DNA of 64,000 nt from Rhodonellum psychrophilum GCM71 = DSM 17998 (GTDB taxonomy: Bacteria; Bacteroidota; Bacteroidia; Cytophagales; Cyclobacteriaceae). The notes under the pieces were generated by a model. That model worked only from the letters and a program-made list of their open reading frames with translations, made no database searches and was not told the origin of the DNA. A program made the position numbers and the translations under genes. Positions 34,535-44,800 of this stretch are shown one piece after another; the first letter of the stretch is position 1, and each line of letters begins with the position of its first letter. Where the stretch lies: contig NZ_KB906683.1 of NCBI RefSeq assembly GCF_000381545.1, positions 1 through 64,000 on the forward strand, given 5' to 3'.

Positions 34535-35296
34535 ATGAGACCTTATATTTTAGCGGAGAGCAATTGGAAAAATCTAGAATTTGATCGGTTTGACTTGGCA
34601 GTGCTTCCTTGGGGAGCAACGGAGGCACACAACTACCATCTTCCCTATGGGACTGATGTTTATGAGGCGGACGCGGTCGCAGCTGGTGCGGGTAAATTCG
34701 CCTGGGAAAAAGGAGCTAAAGTAGTCATTCTCCCCACCATCCCCTTCGGAGTGAACACAGGCCAAAGCGATATTTACCTGGACATCAACTTGAATCCAAG
34801 CACGCAAATGGCCATCCTGAAAGATCTACTGACGGTTTTAGACCGACAGGGGATCAAAAAATTCCTGATCATAAACAGCCACGGGGGAAACGATTTCAAA
34901 ACCATCCTTCGGGAATTGGGACTACAATTTCCGGAAATGTTGTTGACCACCTGCAACTGGTTCCAGGCGCTGGACAAATCCCTGTATTTCGAAGAGGAAG
35001 GAGACCATGCAGATGAAATGGAAACCAGCCTGATCATGTACTTGCACCCAGAAATGGTGCTCCCTTTGGAAATAGCAGGTCTTGGTGAAGAGAAAAAATC
35101 AGTCATCCCGGGACTCAATGAAAAATGGGCATGGTCAGAAAGGAAATGGTCACAAGTCACGGAAGACACTGGAATTGGAAACCCTAAAAAATCAACTCCT
35201 GAAAAGGGTGAAAGGTATTTCAAGGATGTATGTCAAAAAGTGGGCGGATTGATGGTGGATATCTGTTCCGCTGATCTGCATACGCTTTATCGATAA
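34535..35296 (+). CDS. Creatininase-family amidohydrolase
   Basis: 253 residues with the metal-binding pattern of creatininase/MftE-like hydrolases: WGATEAHNYHLPYGTD (26-41) supplies Glu, His and Asp ligands. INSHGGNDF and GDHADEMETS (the Glu ligand) follow. Members hydrolyse creatinine, formamides of riboflavin breakdown or cleave a peptide in mycofactocin maturation. None of these can be assigned here. The gene is divergent from the aspG operon. A TTTACTTTG stretch (34498-34506), close to the -7 consensus, is about 30 nt before the ATG. It is monocistronic. Confidence 0.85.
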   Translation: MRPYILAESNWKNLEFDRFDLAVLPWGATEAHNYHLPYGTDVYEADAVAAGAGKFAWEKGAKVVILPTIPFGVNTGQSDIYLDINLNPSTQMAILKDLLTVLDRQGIKKFLIINSHGGNDFKTILRELGLQFPEMLLTTCNWFQALDKSLYFEEEGDHADEMETSLIMYLHPEMVLPLEIAGLGEEKKSVIPGLNEKWAWSERKWSQVTEDTGIGNPKKSTPEKGERYFKDVCQKVGGLMVDICSADLHTLYR

Positions 35297-35520
35297 AATA
35301 TTTCATTGGACAGCCGTACCCGGAATTTTAAACTTCTTGAAACAAAGCGACCCTTTGAATCCTGTTCAGGATTACTTGGTGTCAAAATGAAAAAAAGTGG
35401 TTTCACCGAAATAATCCATTGAAAACAATGTATTTCCAAAATGTTTTATGGCAATTCTAGACTTAATTTTCATGTTAGCAAGGTTTTTGATAATTTCCCG
35501 AAAAACTAAAACAATCAATT

Positions 35521-35709
35521 ATGAATTTAAAGAGAATTTTTGGACCCCTACTCATCATATTGGGAATTGTGGGTCTTATTTATGGTGCAATTCTTTTTAT
35601 GAACGATGATGGCGGTGAATGGAAAACTATTTTGGTGATGTGTATTCTCGGAATTGTTTTTTTTATTTCAGGATTGGGCTTGATTCAGGGGACGCAAGAT
35701 AAAAGTTAG
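35521..35709 (+). CDS. Small membrane protein, unknown function
   Basis: 62 residues with two membrane helices (about 8-27 and 36-56) joined by a short acidic loop (NDDGGEWK). It has an ATG start after an A-rich leader and is followed at 90 nt by a terminator. It resembles short DUF3185-like two-helix proteins in layout only. It is a real small gene judging from its compact, well-bounded frame and good hydrophobic pattern, but no function is offered. Confidence 0.65.
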   Translation: MNLKRIFGPLLIILGIVGLIYGAILFMNDDGGEWKTILVMCILGIVFFISGLGLIQGTQDKS

Positions 35710-35801
35710 TTGCCTATTGAAAATAGAGATTCTTCTCGAAACAATTTGTGAAATTGATTAATCAAATTATCAAAACAGCATCAAACCCATTTTAGAAAAC
35801 G

Positions 35802-35842
35802 AGCCTCGGACAACCACTTCAAAAGGTGGTTATCCGAGGCTT
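35802..35842. terminator. Terminator-like hairpin after the 62-residue membrane protein
   Basis: AGCCTCGGA-AACCAC pairs with GTGGTT-TCCGAGGCT (with small bulges), followed by TGTTTGGTT. The T-tract is short, but the stem is strong. It may serve both the upstream plus-strand gene and the distant minus-strand gene past copies F and G. Confidence 0.7.
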
Positions 35843-35866
35843 GTTTGGTTATAATTCCATTTGAAT

Positions 35867-36096
35867 TTAAACCCGTTTTATGCATTGCGAATGCCTTTTA
35901 ATACTGTAATTATCTGATAATCATCTATTTGTTGACTTTTATTGACTTCACCATATCGGCATCAGTAATTAATCTCCCAATTTTCTGATTTTCTTTCGGT
36001 TTCAATATCCTAAGAAAGCCTAATGCATATTCCATCTAACTTCCCTCAAGTTAGCTGCTTTCGGTTACTTTTCTGCTGTATTGGAATTCGGGCTAA
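35867..36096 (-). repeat. Dispersed intergenic repeat, copy F (long form)
   Basis: On the minus strand it starts TTAGCCCGAATTCC, then has a 57-nt extra segment with AACAGC/GCGGAAAAGTAAC-like sequence and a TAACTT-gaggg-AAGTTA hairpin. It then follows the short form: ATGCATTAGG, GAAACCGAAAGAAAATCAG, and right end AATGCATAAAACGGGTTTAA. At 230 bp its length and extra segment are shared with copy H. Its left end touches the right end of copy G. Confidence 0.9.
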
Positions 36097-36260
36097 ATGC
36101 CTGTGATACATTTCCGTCGCTATTACAGCTCGGAATTGTATCACAGTCATTTGTTTGCTATTTTTTACTTCATCACAAATAATACGACTAAACCCTCAAT
36201 TTTATCAATTCTCTTGCAGTTTCAGCCCATTGGGAAACCTAATGCGTGTTTCAGAAGAAA
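36094..36260 (-). repeat. Dispersed intergenic repeat, copy G (short form)
   Basis: On the minus strand it has GTTTCCCAATGGGCTGAAAC (the family hairpin), TGCAAGAGAATTGA, and a right end AATGTATCACAGGCATTTAG. Its left end is degenerate (about 36245-36260). It lies in direct tandem with copy F and shares their boundary sequence. Confidence 0.78.
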
Positions 36261-36356
36261 TCCATCGGGTGAAAATCAAATCAAAAGGAATCCGAAGCTC
36301 CAAAACTCCTCTCAGCCCTTTAATATTCAAAGGATAAGAAACCTTCTACATTCACC

Positions 36357-39300
36357 CTACCAAACCAATTCTTTAATCATTCCTTTGTAATCGACCCCCT
36401 TTAACCCTTTTAGATTGCTGGGAAGTAAGATCCGATTTCCGGAATTGGAAAGAAAACCGGAGCGATTGTGTATTTCCAGCCTTTGGGTTTTCCCATTTTC
36501 CAACTCCATGATCAAGGTGTGGATATCGGAATCCGGCAGAAAAGATTTGCCCGAAATGGTTTTCATGGAGGTGTGGGCTTTTAATGCGCCTCGATTTTGA
36601 CTGGAAAGATAGACCGAAGCACCCTTTGAGTCTGTCAATACCGCCATGGATTTGGCATCACCGGCAACCAGGAACCCACTTTCCAAAGACCTTACTGCTT
36701 TAAATCCACCACTGCCATTCCCCAAAAGCACCAATCCCGTAAAGGCATCGTATCGACCGGAAAACACTTCATTTCCATAGTCATTTCCAACCAACAAGAC
36801 ATCCAAGTTTCCATCTCCATCAAGGTCGGAAACCACCATGCCATTTACCGGAGCGGTCTGGGCCAAAAATGGCAATTCATGTACCTTAAACTGCCCATTG
36901 CCTAGGTTTTCGAGATAGCTGCTGCGATCATAATTGCCGGTGCGCTCGATGGCTCCTTCCAATTCCTCTGGAGTAAACAGGTTTTCCCGAGTAGCCGCCG
37001 CGAAGTGTTTATAGCCCGAAAATTTCCTTCTAAAAAGGGGGCTCTGTCCGTAAAGATCATCCCAATAATGCGCAGGGACGGCTTCATATTCTCCTAAATT
37101 ATTTTTGAAATGCAGAAAGGTTACAGGATCAACACTGCCATTCCCATCAAAATCCTTAGCCAAAACCGTGACCGGCCTTTCCTTGCTCGCATGGTAATAA
37201 TTATTGCTCCCCATATTTCCGACGATATAATCCATATCGCCATCTTGGTCGAAATCGCCCGCTACAATACTGTTCCACCAGCCCAAATGAGCTTCTAAGC
37301 CTGTGTTTTCCATTTTGGCAAAGCGCCCTCCTTCATTTCTGAAAACCGTGATCGGCATAAGTTCTCCGACTACTACCAAGTCAATCAAGCCGTCGTTGTC
37401 CACATCTGACCAAATCGCATCCGTCACCATCCCTACCTTGCGAAGCTCAGGGGCGATCAGATCGGTGACATCTTCCAAAACACCCGCATTGTTTTTCAGC
37501 AAAAAGCTTCTTTCAGCATATGGAAATTGGGCAAAAGGGGTTCTTCCTCCCACAAAAAGGTCCATAAATCCATCTCCATCAAAATCTCCGCCTTTCACCA
37601 CAGAACCACTGGCTTTCACCTCGGCCATACGGTTTTCTGATAAGGTGAAATTTCCCTTTCCGTCATTGAGATAAAGTCTATCCTTATACTCTTCAGCATC
37701 TGCGGGAAATTCATTGCTCCCGGAAACAAGATAGAGATCCAAATCCCCATCATTGTCCAAATCGAAAAGCAACATGCCTTGTTCCTCAAATTTGATTTCT
37801 TCCAAACCAGCGAAAAGTTGTTTTTTATCAAATTTCCCATCGCTTTTCTGAAAAAACACCATTGGTGAATAACCGGCTGATCCGCTGACTATAAAATCCT
37901 CCAACCCACTCCCATTGATATCCCCTACTGCCAAAGAAGGCCCAAACTGGGTAAGTTTATGCGGCAATGTTCTTTGGACATTGTAATCGACTTTGTCCAT
38001 TTCCTCATGAATAAAATCGATTCCCAGTTCTTTGGACACTTCCTTTATCATAGGAATGACGGCCTTCGCTACCATCGGAAAGGAAAGTCCTGCCGATTGG
38101 GAAGAGGCATCGGCATGATTGATCTGCAATACCTGATTGGATTCCGGCGAGTTTACCAGCTGGTATTTTCCATCTGGCCAAAGCACTTCCAGGGACTGAA
38201 TTCCTCCATTTTCTCCCAATCCAAAATGCACCACATCCTCCACGGCGGACATGTATCCCCTGGTCAAATGTTGTTCATGGTATTGGAATTGATCGTTTCC
38301 ATATCGGACGACGATTTTGGCCCCCAATCCCATTCCATTGTTTTTGGGGCCTTTCAATTTTATGCGCAGGTAATTGCTTTTTCCCGGCTGTTGGTTCAGC
38401 GTGTTTTCAAACACAAAAGCAGGATCGTTGATATTGTTTACCACATAATCCAAATCCCCATCCCCATCGAGATCTACAAATACGGCTCCATTGGAAAAAG
38501 AGGGGCGGTTCAACCCCCAGGTGGCGCCGACATCCTCAAAAGTCCAATCTCCTGAGTTTTTGAAGGAATAATTTGGGATTTTAACGATGGGAATAGAATC
38601 CAGCAACTGCCTTACGCTGGCAACATTGCCAACATCGGCCCTGTAATTGGCAAAATCCTTATCGGTAATGTCTCGTGGAAATCCATTGGTGACCAATAAA
38701 TCCCGGTGTCCGTCATTGTCCACATCGACAAAAAGCGGCGACCAGCTCCAATCAGTTTGATAGATTCCAGCCATAAATCCAATTTCACTGAAAGGAATTT
38801 CCGGGCCATTCCCTGCATGGAGCATGTTTCGAACATGTTGGTATTCAAAGCCCCATTGTTCATTATTGATATAGCTTTGATAGCTGTTTTTCCCAATTGT
38901 TGTTTTTTTACGGAAATTGGTTTCTCCCAACATATCCAGCGTGATGATGTCCAAATATCCGTCGTTGTTGTAATCTGAAATATCCGAGCCCATGGAAAAC
39001 ATGCTTTGATGCCCAAGCATTTCTTTGCTACGGTTTGAAAAAGTACCATCCTGATTGTTGATGTAGAGAATGTCATTGGTCAGGTAATCATTGCTGATGT
39101 AGATATCCGACCAGCCATCTTGGTTCAAATCAGCTACTGCAATCCCCAACCCAAATCCTTCTATGGTAATCCCTGCTTCCAGGGTAACATTGGTAAATGT
39201 ACCGTCGCCATTGTTCCGATAAAGTTGGTCATTGTTGATGGCGGATCCATCGGTGATTTTTTGGCGGTAATTGCTGGGAACAGCCTTGCTTTGCTCATTA

Positions 39301-39878
39301 TTCAAAACATATAAATCCAAAAATCCATCGTTGTTATAGTCAAAAAAAGTTGCCCCCATACTGTTTCCGGTTTCAGCAATACCGAATTGATGTGCCAGTT
39401 CCTCAAAAACAGGAACCCCATTTTCATTGAGACCTTGGTTGACAAAAAGCATATTTGCTCTTTTGGTTGGTTCCTTGTACATGGCGGCACTGACATAGAT
39501 ATCGAGTAAGCCATCTCCATTGATATCCACTACGGTAACGCCCGTACTCCAACTGTCCGAGGCTTCGACACCGGCTTCTTGGGAGATATCCTGAAATTTA
39601 AGTTTTCCTTTGTTCAAGTATAATTTATTGGAAACCTGATTTCCCGTAAAATACAAATCGGGAAGTCCATCATTGTTGAAATCACCCACAGCTACTCCTC
39701 CACCATTGAATATGTATTCATCAGTAAGGATATTGAAAGAGTCCGTTTCTACAATGATATTGTTGAAATGGATTCCTGTTTCAGATTCCGGAATCAGTTT
39801 GAAAAGGGTTTTTTCCTCCTTTTTACAAGAGAACAGTATCAAGCCCATTAAGGCGAGGCATAAAATCTTGGTATTCAT
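36357..39878 (-). CDS. Large FG-GAP/VCBS lipoprotein with ASPIC/UnbV domain (CRTAC1-like)
   Basis: 1173 residues. A lipoprotein signal (LMGLILFSC, Cys18) puts it on the envelope. About ten beta-propeller repeats with D-x-D/N-x-D-G loops run through two blocks: N-terminal (about 60-480, e.g. GDFNNDGLPDLYF, DINGDGLLDIYV, DYNNDGFLDLYV, DLNQDGWSDIYI) and C-terminal (about 645-1100, e.g. DLDNDGDLDLYL, DFDGDGFMDLFV, DFDQDGDMDYIV). Between them lies an ASPIC/UnbV domain (502-588: NYLRIKLKG, GMGLGAKIVVRYG, HFGLGEN, EVLWPDG). Such proteins commonly sit next to SusC/SusD pairs in Bacteroidota, and their role in substrate capture is inferred. The gene follows susD on the same strand with a terminator between, so it may have its own promoter. 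Confidence 0.9.
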   Translation of the reverse strand: MNTKILCLALMGLILFSCKKEEKTLFKLIPESETGIHFNNIIVETDSFNILTDEYIFNGGGVAVGDFNNDGLPDLYFTGNQVSNKLYLNKGKLKFQDISQEAGVEASDSWSTGVTVVDINGDGLLDIYVSAAMYKEPTKRANMLFVNQGLNENGVPVFEELAHQFGIAETGNSMGATFFDYNNDGFLDLYVLNNEQSKAVPSNYRQKITDGSAINNDQLYRNNGDGTFTNVTLEAGITIEGFGLGIAVADLNQDGWSDIYISNDYLTNDILYINNQDGTFSNRSKEMLGHQSMFSMGSDISDYNNDGYLDIITLDMLGETNFRKKTTIGKNSYQSYINNEQWGFEYQHVRNMLHAGNGPEIPFSEIGFMAGIYQTDWSWSPLFVDVDNDGHRDLLVTNGFPRDITDKDFANYRADVGNVASVRQLLDSIPIVKIPNYSFKNSGDWTFEDVGATWGLNRPSFSNGAVFVDLDGDGDLDYVVNNINDPAFVFENTLNQQPGKSNYLRIKLKGPKNNGMGLGAKIVVRYGNDQFQYHEQHLTRGYMSAVEDVVHFGLGENGGIQSLEVLWPDGKYQLVNSPESNQVLQINHADASSQSAGLSFPMVAKAVIPMIKEVSKELGIDFIHEEMDKVDYNVQRTLPHKLTQFGPSLAVGDINGSGLEDFIVSGSAGYSPMVFFQKSDGKFDKKQLFAGLEEIKFEEQGMLLFDLDNDGDLDLYLVSGSNEFPADAEEYKDRLYLNDGKGNFTLSENRMAEVKASGSVVKGGDFDGDGFMDLFVGGRTPFAQFPYAERSFLLKNNAGVLEDVTDLIAPELRKVGMVTDAIWSDVDNDGLIDLVVVGELMPITVFRNEGGRFAKMENTGLEAHLGWWNSIVAGDFDQDGDMDYIVGNMGSNNYYHASKERPVTVLAKDFDGNGSVDPVTFLHFKNNLGEYEAVPAHYWDDLYGQSPLFRRKFSGYKHFAAATRENLFTPEELEGAIERTGNYDRSSYLENLGNGQFKVHELPFLAQTAPVNGMVVSDLDGDGNLDVLLVGNDYGNEVFSGRYDAFTGLVLLGNGSGGFKAVRSLESGFLVAGDAKSMAVLTDSKGASVYLSSQNRGALKAHTSMKTISGKSFLPDSDIHTLIMELENGKTQRLEIHNRSGFLSNSGNRILLPSNLKGLKGVDYKGMIKELVW

Positions 39879-39984
39879 AATGGGAGTATTGTTTAATGAC
39901 TTGTTGGCTGGTATTGGGAAATTAGGATATTTTTTGGAGAGTTAAAAGCAATACAAAAACTAGATCATTTAATAATCGGGGTAT

Positions 39985-40018
39985 AAAAAAAGAGATGGTC
40001 GTGGACCATCTCTTTTTT
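39985..40018. terminator. Terminator after susD
   Basis: AAAAAAAGAGATGGTC pairs with GACCATCTCTTTTTT around GTG. The minus-strand reading ends in a T-tract. It lies 24 nt after the susD stop and separates susCD from the FG-GAP lipoprotein gene. Confidence 0.92.
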
Positions 40019-40041
40019 ACTTTCAAAATATTGGATACTGA

Positions 40042-41775
40042 TTAAAATCCTGGGTTTTGGATAAGGATAGTAGGTCCCACCAAGTCAATTTGGTTTTGTG
40101 GAAGCGGAAGAAGCTCATCCTTGTTCGGTGTAAAGCTTGATCCACCAAGCGGGGCAGCCAATAACTGTCCATCAAGTGCGATGTAAGCATCTAGCTCCTG
40201 CTTGGCAATTCCCCATCTGACAAGGTCATAAAATCTATGTCCTTCCATACCCAATTCAAGCTTTCTCTCGAATCTTACAGCATTTCTGGCAACATTGGCA
40301 TCTGTCCAAGGACTGGTGTATGTTGAAATCACATAGTTCGCCGCCATTGTACTGCCATTACGCATCAGTTTCGAATTTACTGCTCTGGTTCTCACCATGT
40401 TGGTATATTCCCTGGCTTTTTCCAAGTTACCCAATTCCACTTCTACTTCGGCTGCCATCAACAGAACATCAGCAAATCTGATGATCATAAAGTTGATACC
40501 AGTATATCCTGGAGTCCAAGTACTGTTATCTTGGAAAGTTCCCTGCTCTGCTCTTGTATAGATAAACTTCTTAGGTGCATAAGGACCTCCATTGGGTTGA
40601 TTTCTAATCCATGGAGCGCCAGGATGGTCTTGCCAATCCAAATATGGCAATCCCCTTCTTCCCACTGTATGGTCCAATCTTGGATCCAAGTTTCCTGTAT
40701 CTGGAGTAAAAGCACCAGTAGCAGGAACACCCTGATCATTTTTTACCCGATTGGCTGGATCATTGAAAGATCCATCCAATAGAGGCAATCCATTTGCATT
40801 GGTTCTAAAGGAATTGACAAATGTGAAGGAAGGTTGAAAGAAACCACAGCAGTTACCAGGTCCGCTTGAACCTGTTTCATATGGGAAATTCAAATCAAAT
40901 TCAGGGTTGGCGTTATTGACAGAACCTGTATTGGCAGCTGCCTGATAGGCCCAAACCGATTCTTGGTGATTGTCATTGGCTCCCCTGAACATGTCGTCAT
41001 AATAGGGTACCAAGCCATATTTCAAACCATTGGAAGTAACACCGTTGGCGATGATATCATCAAACAATGCTTTTGCTTCGGTATTTTTCTTCTGATAAAG
41101 ATATGTTTTCGCCAAGTAGGCTTTTGCTGCCCAGGAATTCACCCTTCCAACTTGTCCTTGAGTTGCTGGAAGATTTTCCGCTGCGAATTTAAAATCAGCC
41201 TCAATCAATGGCCAAATTTCAACATTGTTGGAAACCTCTTCCAAGCCAGCTTTATAATCCTCGTTTTCAGTCACAAAAGGAACATTGTTGAAATTCCTTT
41301 TCAGTTGAAAGTAATAATGCCCTCTCAGGAATCTCGCCTGAGCTGAAATCGATTTTACCTGATCGTCAGTAACATCCTCTGACCTGGCTACCAACAATCT
41401 CAACACATTGTTGGTACGGGCAACACCCTCATAAAGGCCAACCCAATTTTCCTCAATGACATCAATTGTAGAATTCGCCTCATACCGTTGAATAGGATTG
41501 ATAGAACCGAAATCCCCTGGATCGGTACCTTTATTGGCATCTCCACCTCGGATACTTCCCCACACCCAGTTGGAAGGAGAAGCCATCCTTCGCTCTCTAC
41601 CATTCACTTGGGAATAGGCCGCTATCAAGGACAGGTCTAAGCCATCGAAGGTGTTCAATTGTAAGCCTGATAACTGACCTGTAGGGGGCACATCTAGGAA
41701 GTCGTCACAACTTGTTGCGAATAACATCATCCCAGATGTCAGTAAAGTCGCAATTTGAAATTTATATTTTTTCAT
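40042..41775 (-). CDS. susD: SusD/RagB-family nutrient-binding outer-membrane lipoprotein
   Basis: 577 residues with a lipoprotein signal (SGMMLFATSC, Cys23) followed by the typical DDFLDVPPTGQ opening. The TPR-rich SusD fold is indicated by ISAQARFLRGHYYFQL, AAKAYLAKTYLYQKKNTEAK, the IRFADVLLMAAEVEVELGN segment near the C-terminus and ERKLELGMEGHRFYDLVRWG. SusD lids the SusC barrel and binds the nutrient, usually a glycan or peptide, at the cell surface. The ligand cannot be predicted here. It follows susC by 59 nt in one transcription unit. Gene symbol denotes family, not proven starch use. Confidence 0.95.
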   Translation of the reverse strand: MKKYKFQIATLLTSGMMLFATSCDDFLDVPPTGQLSGLQLNTFDGLDLSLIAAYSQVNGRERRMASPSNWVWGSIRGGDANKGTDPGDFGSINPIQRYEANSTIDVIEENWVGLYEGVARTNNVLRLLVARSEDVTDDQVKSISAQARFLRGHYYFQLKRNFNNVPFVTENEDYKAGLEEVSNNVEIWPLIEADFKFAAENLPATQGQVGRVNSWAAKAYLAKTYLYQKKNTEAKALFDDIIANGVTSNGLKYGLVPYYDDMFRGANDNHQESVWAYQAAANTGSVNNANPEFDLNFPYETGSSGPGNCCGFFQPSFTFVNSFRTNANGLPLLDGSFNDPANRVKNDQGVPATGAFTPDTGNLDPRLDHTVGRRGLPYLDWQDHPGAPWIRNQPNGGPYAPKKFIYTRAEQGTFQDNSTWTPGYTGINFMIIRFADVLLMAAEVEVELGNLEKAREYTNMVRTRAVNSKLMRNGSTMAANYVISTYTSPWTDANVARNAVRFERKLELGMEGHRFYDLVRWGIAKQELDAYIALDGQLLAAPLGGSSFTPNKDELLPLPQNQIDLVGPTILIQNPGF

Positions 41776-41834
41776 AACCGGTATATTCTTTATGAATTCG
41801 ATTGATTTAACATTTTGTTTATTTTAATGTTTGG

Positions 41835-44800
41835 TTAGAAAGACAAATTCACACCAAAAGTATAACCTCTTGTTACTGGGTAGTTACCTACGTCGATACC
41901 AAAGGTAAGATCTGCGTCACCACCAACAGCTGGATCCAGTCCTGAATAACCTGTTATGGTAAAGAGATTGTTTGCTCCTGCAAAAACCCTAAGATTTTCC
42001 AATCTCCATTTTTGCAACAATTCTCTTGGCATGGTATATCCCAAGGTCAAATTCTGGAGTCTCATGTAAGATCCATCCTCCACATAAAAACTACTTCCTA
42101 CAGTACTTGTACTGAAGTTGGCTGTTTTTTCTACCTGTGGGATTGTGGCATTCAAATTTTGAGGGGTCCAAGCATCTTTCAAGCGGTTGGATATGGCTGC
42201 ACCTTCGAATGTCTGATAAAAATCGGTAAACCAACGGGATTGATTCCAGATCTTGTTTCCAACTGAAGCATAGACATAAGCCGACAAGTCAAAGTTCTTA
42301 TACCCTACTGTAAGCGTTACACCACCCGTGAATTTTGGTATTGGGCTTCCCAACCAAACTCTATCTTCTGGTGTGATCACACCGTCACCGTCCACATCCT
42401 GAAATTTAAATCTGCCTGGAGCAGCTCCATCTTGTGTGGGACTCCTGGATACATCTTCATCACTGCTGAAAAGCCCTTCAACCTGATAGCCGAAGAAAGA
42501 AGAAAGCGGTCTGTTGATTTGGTTTCTGATCGGCTGAATCCCCCTAAATCCAGGGTTTGATTCGGGCGAGGTAATAAATTCCAATCCATCAGAAAGAAAT
42601 ACGATCTCATTTTTAAGGAAGGATCCAATTACATTCACTTCATAAGTAAATTCGCTGGAAAGATTGCCTCTTGTGATGACCTGAAGATCCAAACCTCTGT
42701 TCAGCATTTGTCCAATGTTTACTGATGGTGCAATTGCGTTCACACCAGCAGTGGCCGGGACTGGAACTTGAAACAACAAGTCCTTGGTGTCTTTTTGCCA
42801 TAAATCTACAATCACGTCCAACCTGCCACCGAATGCGGTTCCGTCAAATCCAATGTTTTTGGTAACAGCAGTTTCCCATTGCGCATCTGGATTTCCTAAT
42901 CGGGTTCTCATAATACCGATCACAGCGTTTGAGTTGGATCCATTGATATCATAAGACGCTGACCCCAAACTGTTTCCGTACAAGCTAAATTGATTGAATG
43001 GATTCACATTATTGGAATTACCCATTTGACCCCAACCCCCACGGATTTTCAAATCATCCAACCAATTGGCAGAAGCCAAGAAACCCTCTGAAGAAACCCT
43101 CCAAGCTGCGGAAAAGGCAGGGAACACTCCAAATCTTGTATTTGCCCCAAATCTGGATGAACCATCTCTTCTGATTACACCACTCAAGATGTATTTGTCA
43201 TTGTAAGAATAATTTACCCTAGAGAAGTAAGACAAGAAATTTACGCCCAAGAACTGATTACTATTTACCTGTCTTGTGGATACAGGCAAATTGGAAATAT
43301 TGATAAAGTTGGGATCCTTTGAAAATGGATCTTGTCCAATTGCTGAAATATTTCTTCCAACACCTGTATTCAAGGCTTCCTGACCTATTAAAACATCAAG
43401 GCTATGCAGTCCGAATGTTTTTTTGTACTGCATTGTATTGGTAAAAGTCCAACCAAATGAAAAACCCGATCCTTCACCATAGCCAAAAGCCGAGTTGTTT
43501 TCCGAGTTTTCGTATTGACGTCTTGAGTAGTTCCAGAAATAACTATTATTATACTGCCCACCTATTGAAGTTCTAAAGGTAAGATTGTCAATGATATCGT
43601 ATTCCGCATAAAGATTTCCAAAACCATTGGCATTGAAGCTTCTGTTATCCAACTGACCTTCTCTTTCCGCCACAGGATTTCTTGGATTGTTGAATTCACC
43701 GACATTGGTTCCTGCATAGCCACCAAATTCATCCCGAACAGGAATGATGGACGGCATACGGAAAGCAGAGAGAATTGTGTTTTCATCCCTTGCAACACCC
43801 GCACCGCCAGCGCCACCTTGCTGACCTAGTACCTGACGGTAAGTAGCTTGAAAATTCTGTCCTATCCTGAGTTTTTTGGTTACATCATGCTCTGAGTTAG
43901 CCCTTAGCGAGTATCTTTTGAAATTGTTACCAATCTGAATACCTGCTTGTTCCTGAACCCCTAAGCCAATGAAGAACCTACTGGTTTCTGATCCTCCATA
44001 GAAACCTAAAGAGTGTCTTTGTATCGGTGCATTTCTGGTTATTTCAGAGTACCAATCCGTTCCTTCACCTGTGGCAGCTCTTACCAATTGATGTACAGGA
44101 CCTTTTGAAGGGTCAATATTATAAAGTGCGCGTTGCTCCTCAATTTGCTGCTGATTCAAAGGATTCAAAACCCCGGTTTGACCGCCTACTGCCAAGTAAT
44201 AGGGCAATACAGGGGTGTTTCCCGTTCCAAAATGTCTATTTGAGTACGCTGGTGGTCTGCCACTGATTCTTGCCTGATTCGTTTCTGCCAACCAGGTATA
44301 TTCAGCGAAATCCGCAGGATTCATCATGTCAAGACCTTTACCTGGTGTGGTAAATCCAGTCATTCCATTGTAATCCACTCTCAGTTTTTGCGCTCCTTTT
44401 TTACCTCTTTTGGTGGTGTAAATGATTACACCGTTTGCAGCTCTAGCTCCGTAAATGGAGGCAGCTGCGGCATCTTTCAATACAGTTGTGGATTCGATAT
44501 CATCCGGATTAAGAAAATCCGTTGATTCGACAGGCAAACCATCCACGATATACAGAGGCTGATTGCCACCAAACGCACCAAAACCCCTAACCCTTACTTG
44601 GGAGGCAGTTCCTGGCTGACCATTGGTGATCACTGTCAAACCTGAAACCCTACCTTGAAGCGTCTGTTCAACGTTTCCAGTTGGAACTACCTGAAGATCC
44701 CTTGGACTAACGGTAGATATCGCACCTGTTGTTTCTCTTCGACTATCAATGGTATAGCCGGTGACGATCATTTCCGAAAGTGTTCTTTCGTCCGGAGACA

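Noticed and set aside
44027-44266. Short plus-strand frames opposite susC
   Set aside because: They are antisense shadows of a continuous SusC frame with all hallmark motifs in order.
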